Shown here in pieces: positions 58,727 to 64,000 of a DNA stretch of 64,000 nt (position 1 is its first letter; each line of letters opens with the position of its first letter). Source of the DNA: Russula earlei. Lineage: Eukaryota > Basidiomycota > Agaricomycetes > Russulales > Russulaceae. Made by a program: the position numbers and the translations under genes. The notes beneath the pieces are model-generated. The model searched no databases and was not told where the DNA came from. It saw nothing but the letters and a program-made list of their open reading frames with translations. Location of the stretch: assembly GCA_025769875.1 (NCBI GenBank), contig JAGFNK010000013.1:234590-298589 (forward strand). The letters are read 5' to 3'.

Positions 58727-60836
58727 GGATCTAGTCATCATACGGTCAGCAACCTACGCTGAAGTAGTCAAGGGGGAGAATCTATACAGACCTCTCCACG
58801 ACAAGAAGAAGGTGTACTACGTGACTCTTGACGAGCAGCACGGTTGGACACACGCATACTTCTGTAAAGACCCCTACTGTCATTGGCATAGACAGTGGTA
58901 AGAGGGCAGACAAGTCCCGACTCCCTAGGAAAGGCAGTGGCGAGTGGACAAACTGGAAATCGAAGGAGAACATAGCATACGCGTAAAGTTCAACCAGAAA
59001 TCAAAGCAAGGAACCAAATTTGGCTGGTTCAAAGCTAGAGAGAGGGACGATCTACCCTCAGGAATCAAAGGAACTGCCATCTGGTGTTGGGCAGACCAGG
59101 AAGGGCCTAACAGATACGAGGTCCGATACAAAGGAAGCTACCTTCCTTGTGAATACATCAACGATCAGTGGTACTTTGTTGATTACCACAAAGGACGTCC
59201 CTACGCAGGAGAGGACGAAGACATCGACGAATATAAGGTCTTAGGTTTAGGAACCAGGACAGATCCTTATACTACTCATTGGGAACCCAGAAACCCAGTA
59301 GTAGACGACCCAGCCCCATTGATACAAAAGTCATCAAGTGGAGAAACAGAACAGTCGGATCCTCCGATTACAGATCAGAAAGCAGAAGCACCAGAAGTAT
59401 TGGAGCTAGCTGAAAGACTAGAGCAGACAGTACACGTCTCGCCTATTGAACCAACAATCGTTGAAGAACCAGAAGAATCAGTCGAAATGGCTACCATTGC
59501 AGCAACGCAGACAGCCACCATTGCCACCCAGACAGCAGGTGGAAGAGCAGGGCCCGTCATCGTAGTAAACCCTGGAGGAGGTCCACCTGGAGCAGGAGGA
59601 CCACCTGGAGGTGGAGGAGTCCCCTTCGGACCCGGAGGTCCACCAGTACCAGGAGGAGGCCCACCTGGAGGAGGCCCTCCAGCAGGGGGACCGCCAGCAG
59701 CACCTCCTGTAGGACCAGGGGCGAATCTGGCACCTCAGCCGGCACCAGGCCCCCATGGGGGCAACGGATCTCTAAAAGGAGACCCTCCTGAAGTCTTCAA
59801 AGGAGACAGGAAAAAGACAAAGTACTTTGTCCAGGATTTCAATCTATGGAATCTGCTCAACAGCGACAACCCGACCATGACTATTCCAATGAAACGAGTA
59901 GCCCTAGCTCTCACCTACATCAAAGGAGAGAAAGTGCATGAATGGGTGGTCAATCAAACGAACCTGGTAGAAGCAAAAAGAAATGGGGACCCGCCGTCGC
60001 CCTATGCACCAGTGCAGCTAGATCCAACTGACATGCTCTTTTGGACCGAATTTGTGGATGACTTCTTCAGAGAATTCAAAGACACCACAGAGCCTGAAGA
60101 CGCTTTCATGGAGCTACAACAACTGTCCATGTCTAAAGCAGCATCGCTGGATGACTATACCAGCAAGTTCCTTGTTCTGCTCAGTAAAGCAGGATGGGAC
60201 CAGAATTCACCAGGAGCAGTAGAAGCCTACAAAGCTGGACTAATCACCTGGCTGGTGCGACGAATCTACAATCGACCAGTCAGAGATATACCTGCCATCA
60301 ATGATCTACGAGCATGGATCAATGCTGCCAGGGAAGAACAGGCCAGAGACCAGCTCATGAAAGCCAATATTGGATCTGGAGGTGGATCGTTGACCACCAG
60401 GGAAAATCGCATGAAATCCCTACAGGTTGGGAAAAGACGAAACCAAAGAGATCCGAATGCAATGGAAGTAGACTCAGTATCCACTGATGCAGCAAGGACC
60501 AAGCGACGTCCTCCTCTGACAGAGGAAAAGAAGAAACTGCTAGCAGAAGGAAAATGCTTCATCTGCAAGAAAGCAGGACATATCAGTCGGAACTGTCCAG
60601 ACAAGGACAGAGTCAAGAAGAAATCAAGTAACCCAAGGGACAAAGGGAAAGCTCGAGCTCTGGAAACAGAGAAGGAGGACGACTCAGGGGATAGTGGAAA
60701 TGAAAGCACTGTCTCCGGGCGATCCACATCGCCTCCTCCTACCTATAACAAGAGCTCCTCCTCTGCGTCCATAAAGAAGATGTCCACCAAACAAAAGGAG
60801 GACTTGTTGGAAGAACTGATGGAACAGGGTTTTTAG
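58727..60836 (+). pseudogene. gag of gypsy C (long open frame, stops only near the start)
   Basis: The upstream part (ATYAEVVKGENLYRPLHDKK) has two stops near 58,901 and 58,928. From there the frame is open for 630 codons. It has a Gly/Pro-rich region (near 59,570-59,730), a capsid domain (KTKYFVQDFNLWNLLNSD, LTYIKGEKVHEWVVNQ, FWTEFVDDFFREF) and a zinc knuckle CFICKKAGHISRNC near 60,555, then a Ser-rich acidic tail ending LLEELMEQGF. If translation starts after the stops, a shortened Gag could be made. Confidence 0.85.
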
Positions 60837-60874
60837 GAACACCTAAGTCGACGGCCTGGCTTAGGAAGAATAGT

Positions 60875-63800
60875 GTGTTGCAAGTGTACATTAGAAGACT
60901 GAATGCTATGAATATTCCATTCACTTTCGTCACTGCACACACAATGGCCGAGGAATCTGCTCTACTGGACAGTGGAGCAACAGAGAACTTCATCGATCAC
61001 TCAGCTTGGAAAAGACTGAAGATTGGGAAACAAGAACTACATGAACCCATGGTAGTACGAAATGTTGACGGAACCCAGAATAAGCAGGGGGAACTCACCC
61101 ATTACTGCTGGCTTCGCGTCCGATACAAGGAGAAGGAGAGCTTGCAAAGGTTCTATCTCACAGATTTAGGAACGGATCGGGTCATCCTGGGATATCCCTT
61201 CCTATATGAATTCGACCCCACCATCAACTGGAAGAAAGGACAGCTGATGGAAGGAACGGTGCAGATTGAGACTGCTCGATACAAGTACCTGGATCTCTAT
61301 GTCGCAAAACTCCAAAAGCGAGCAAGAGATGAAAACCGACAATTGAAGGAAGGGGAAGCCATTTACCTACAAAAGACGACTATTGCTCAGAAGTGGGCCC
61401 AGCAGTCGATTAAACCACAGGAAGGAGAGGATCCCCTTGCCAATGTTCCAAAGCAATTCCACCGCTTTGCAGATGTCTTCTCAGAAGAGAAGTCCCAGCG
61501 GTTCCCACCACCAAGGGAACCAGACATGCAGATAGAGCTGTTACCTGACGCACCAAAGGAACTAAACTGCAAAGTGTACCCCCTAACACGAGATGAGCGA
61601 GAATACCTCAAGAAATTCCTAGCTGATGAAGTAGAAAAGCGATACATCACTCCAGGTCCATCCAGCTACACATCTCCAGTGTTCTTCATTGGCAAGAAGG
61701 ACAGCAAAGAGAAGAGGATCATTGTAGACTATCGACGACTAAATCAGTGGACCAGACGAGACAATGAACCTTTACCACATCTGGAACAAGAGGTGGAAAG
61801 ACTCCGAGGGAAAAAGGTCTTCTCCAAATTCGATATACGATGGGGATACAATAATGTGCGACTGGCAGAAGGAGATCGCTGGAAGGCAGCCTTCAAGATG
61901 CCATATGGAACCTACCTGCCCAATGTCATGTATTTTGGGCTCAAGAATGCACCAGCCTTCTTTGCTAGGCTGATGAGAAGAGACTTCGGTGACTGGCTGG
62001 ACCGATGGGCAGAATACATGGTCAACTATCTGGATGACTTTGGAATTGCCACGGGGGACAGTCCTGAACAACTAGAAATCCATGAGCAATGTGTCAACGA
62101 ACTACTCACGCTGATGCAGAAGAAGTCATACTTCCTGAAACCCCAGAAGTGCCAGTTCATGGTGCGAAAACTAACCTATGCTAGGATGGGACATAGACGA
62201 AGGGAAGATGAAGATTGAGGCCTCCAAAGTCCGAGGAATCATGGACTGGCCTCGGGAAATCAAGGACATACACGAAGTGCGCAAAGTCATGGGGGTCCTC
62301 AGTTACAATAGGGCTTTTATTCGAGGATTCAGTCAGATTCGCTCGACCCATTATTGCCTTGACAAAGAAAGGGGTGCCATTTGAATGGACCCAAGAATGC
62401 AAAGATGCTCTGGAATGACTTATCCAGATAGTATCTTCTGACCCTGTCCTGCTCCATCCTGATGAGGAGCGACCCTTTGAACTGGAAGTAGACGCGTCCA
62501 ATTATGCCATTGGAGCAGTATTATTCCAGAAGGACGAACAAGGAAAGAGGGAGGCCAATAGGTTACTTCTCAGCAGCCTTGAAACAAGCAGAGAAGAACT
62601 ACGACATATGGGACAAAGAGTTCTTAGCCATGGTGCGAGCCTTGAAACACTGGCGACACCTACTCATGGGGGCAAAGCATAAGGTGGTGGTTTATACAGA
62701 CCATGCGAACCTGTTGCATTACCGACACCCTCAGCGAATAAATGGTCGAGTGGCAAGATACATTACCTTCTTGGCGGACTTCGACTTAGAATTGAAACAT
62801 CAGGCAGGGGCAAGGAATAAAGCAGATGCCCTGTCAAGGAGACCTGACCTTGACGATGGACAAGGGGATAAAGAAGAAGTGGTCGCACTACCTGACCATC
62901 TTTTTATTCGAGTAATGCACACTACTGCATTGGAAGAACGGATAAAGAACCAACAAGGGGAAGAAGACACCGATTAAAGTTACTTGATTGGGTACAGAGA
63001 CACCGACTGGAGAAGCGACATAACTTATGGTGGAAGAATGAAGCCTTGGTGGTTACAGGCGACGAAGGAACCCACAGGACGTTACTGGAACAGTATCATA
63101 ACAGTCCCACAGCAGGACACCCAGGAAAAGCTAAAACATTACTGGGAATGATGCGATACTACTGGTGGCCCACCATAAGTACGCTTTGTCGATCGATATG
63201 TGGAAGGATGCGCAATTGCCAGAGTAACAAGTCAAACACTCATCCAAATCGACCTCCCTTGTATCCCATTCCACCAGAAGAAGGGGCTACTCCTTCCTCC
63301 GACTGTCAGCATGGACTTTGTGGTCAAATTGCCGAAGTCGAAAGGATATGACAGTATATTGACTGTCACTGATCACGATTGTACTAAAGGCGTCATCTTG
63401 CTTCCTTGCAAAGAAGGAAATGGACGCAGAAGAGCTAGCACAGCTCTACAAAGACAGAATATTCCATTTGTGGGAGTACCAAGCAAGATCATATCCGATC
63501 GAGATAAACTAATAAGTTCCAAGTTCATTAGGGAACTTTGCGACCAGCTGTATATCAACAGAATATCAGCACTGCCTACCATCCCAGACAGATGGACAAT
63601 CAGAAAGAACGAATCAGACGATGGAAACATCGCTAAGAATCTTTTGCAACCACCAACAAGACGATTGGGTGGATTGGCTGCCTCTGGTGCAATACACGAT
63701 GAATTCTAACGTTTCAGAGACAACCAGACAATCCCCTTTCTTCTTATGGATGGGCTTTACGCCCAAGGCACACCAGCCAAATCGGGAAAGCAAGATACCA

Positions 63801-64000
63801 AGAATAGACAATTGGAAAGTCCGGATCCAGGAAGCGAGATCACAGGCACAAGAAGCAATGAAGATCGCTTCCCTAATGTGGAAGCGAAGAAGTAGTTTCC
63901 AACCTTATCAGAAAGGAGAAAGGGTATGGCTCGACAGCACCAACCTAAAAACGACACATCCTACAGTGAAACTACGCCCAAAACGATATGGGCCCTTTGA
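60875..64000 (+). pseudogene. pol of gypsy C, with several 1-nt frameshifts
   Basis: Open from 60,875 to 62,218: protease LLDSGATENFIDHSAW (near 60,965) and RT (PVFFIGKKDSKEKRIIVDYR, TYLPNVMYFGLKNAP, catalytic YLDD near 62,030). Single extra bases at about 62,180, 62,340 and 62,551 shift the frame; the correct reading continues each time (LGWDIDEGKMKIEASKV; ARPIIALTKKGVPFEW; PIGYFSAALKQAEKNYD). A stop at 62,416 replaces an Arg codon. RNase H ends near 62,975, integrase HHCC follows (AGHPGKAKTLLGMM) and the core MDFVVKLPKSKGYDSILTVT starts near 63,313. More frame changes occur after 63,400. Confidence 0.85.

Larger units (their letters stand above)
58070..64000 (+). mobile_element. Ty3/gypsy retrotransposon C, 5' part to window edge
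   Basis: 5' LTR, primer site, gag, protease, RT, RNase H and integrase start. It runs off the window. Same family group as A (similar gag layout and primer site), but a separate LTR family. A C-type LTR fragment is at 42,794-44,001. Confidence 0.92.

Overview
The window is nuclear DNA of a filamentous basidiomycete, most likely an agaricomycete. This rests on the many short introns (about 40-60 bp, GT..AG, CTNAC-like branch points), the fungal gene families present (aquaporin, Rom2-type RhoGEF with CNH domain, AFG2-type AAA ATPase, PDI) and the dense chromodomain Ty3/gypsy and Ty1/copia elements. I cannot name the species.

Region 1 (1-14,054) is gene-rich host DNA: an aquaporin 3' end, two tandem medium-chain reductases (minus), a large Pro/Ser-rich protein of unknown function (minus), a complete DH-PH-CNH Rho GEF (plus) and an AFG2-like double AAA ATPase (minus, one apparent 1-nt frameshift).

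Region 2 (14,055-26,117) is a rearranged duplication zone. An inverted, internally deleted copy of the AFG2 gene lies head to head with the parent. It is followed by a family of PH-CNH genes that resemble the back half of the Rho GEF but lack the catalytic DH domain. Two of these (16,277-18,695 plus; 23,390-25,846 minus) are near-identical inverted copies flanking a more diverged third (20,110-22,747). A fourth, broken copy lies at 51,609-54,188.

Region 3 (26,118-49,500) is a retroelement nest. A B-family solo LTR splits a SWIM-domain (MULE-like) gene, which is cut off by an 8.6-kb chromodomain gypsy element (A, 27,966-42,793). Inside A's RNase H region sits a D-family solo LTR, and inside that LTR a 5.27-kb copia element. 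Two more D solo LTRs, a C-family LTR fragment, a decayed Tc1/mariner transposase and a low-complexity block follow. Most nested insertions have exact 5-bp target-site duplications, so their order can be read from the sequence.

Region 4 (49,500-54,200) holds a small secreted-protein gene with a TATA box, a 352-bp inverted-repeat element, a 201-bp-arm near-perfect palindrome, and a PDI gene truncated after its first thioredoxin motif and fused through microhomology to the fourth PH-CNH copy. That copy carries another solo LTR in its first exon.

Region 5 (54,300-64,000) is stacked elements: a copia gag fragment, gypsy B (5' LTR, gag, protease) and gypsy C (5' LTR, gag, pol, running off the window).

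The most notable observations are: (i) gypsy families A, B and C each carry, right after the 5' LTR, a 10-12 nt sequence complementary to a stretch of their own LTR 34-37 nt downstream of the TATA box, the signature of Tf1/sushi-type self-priming; (ii) LTR pairs differ almost only by CpG-consistent transitions, which also explain many of the stop codons; (iii) DH-less PH-CNH paralogues have multiplied beside a complete Rho GEF; (iv) element A has an extra 3' reading frame with a second zinc knuckle.
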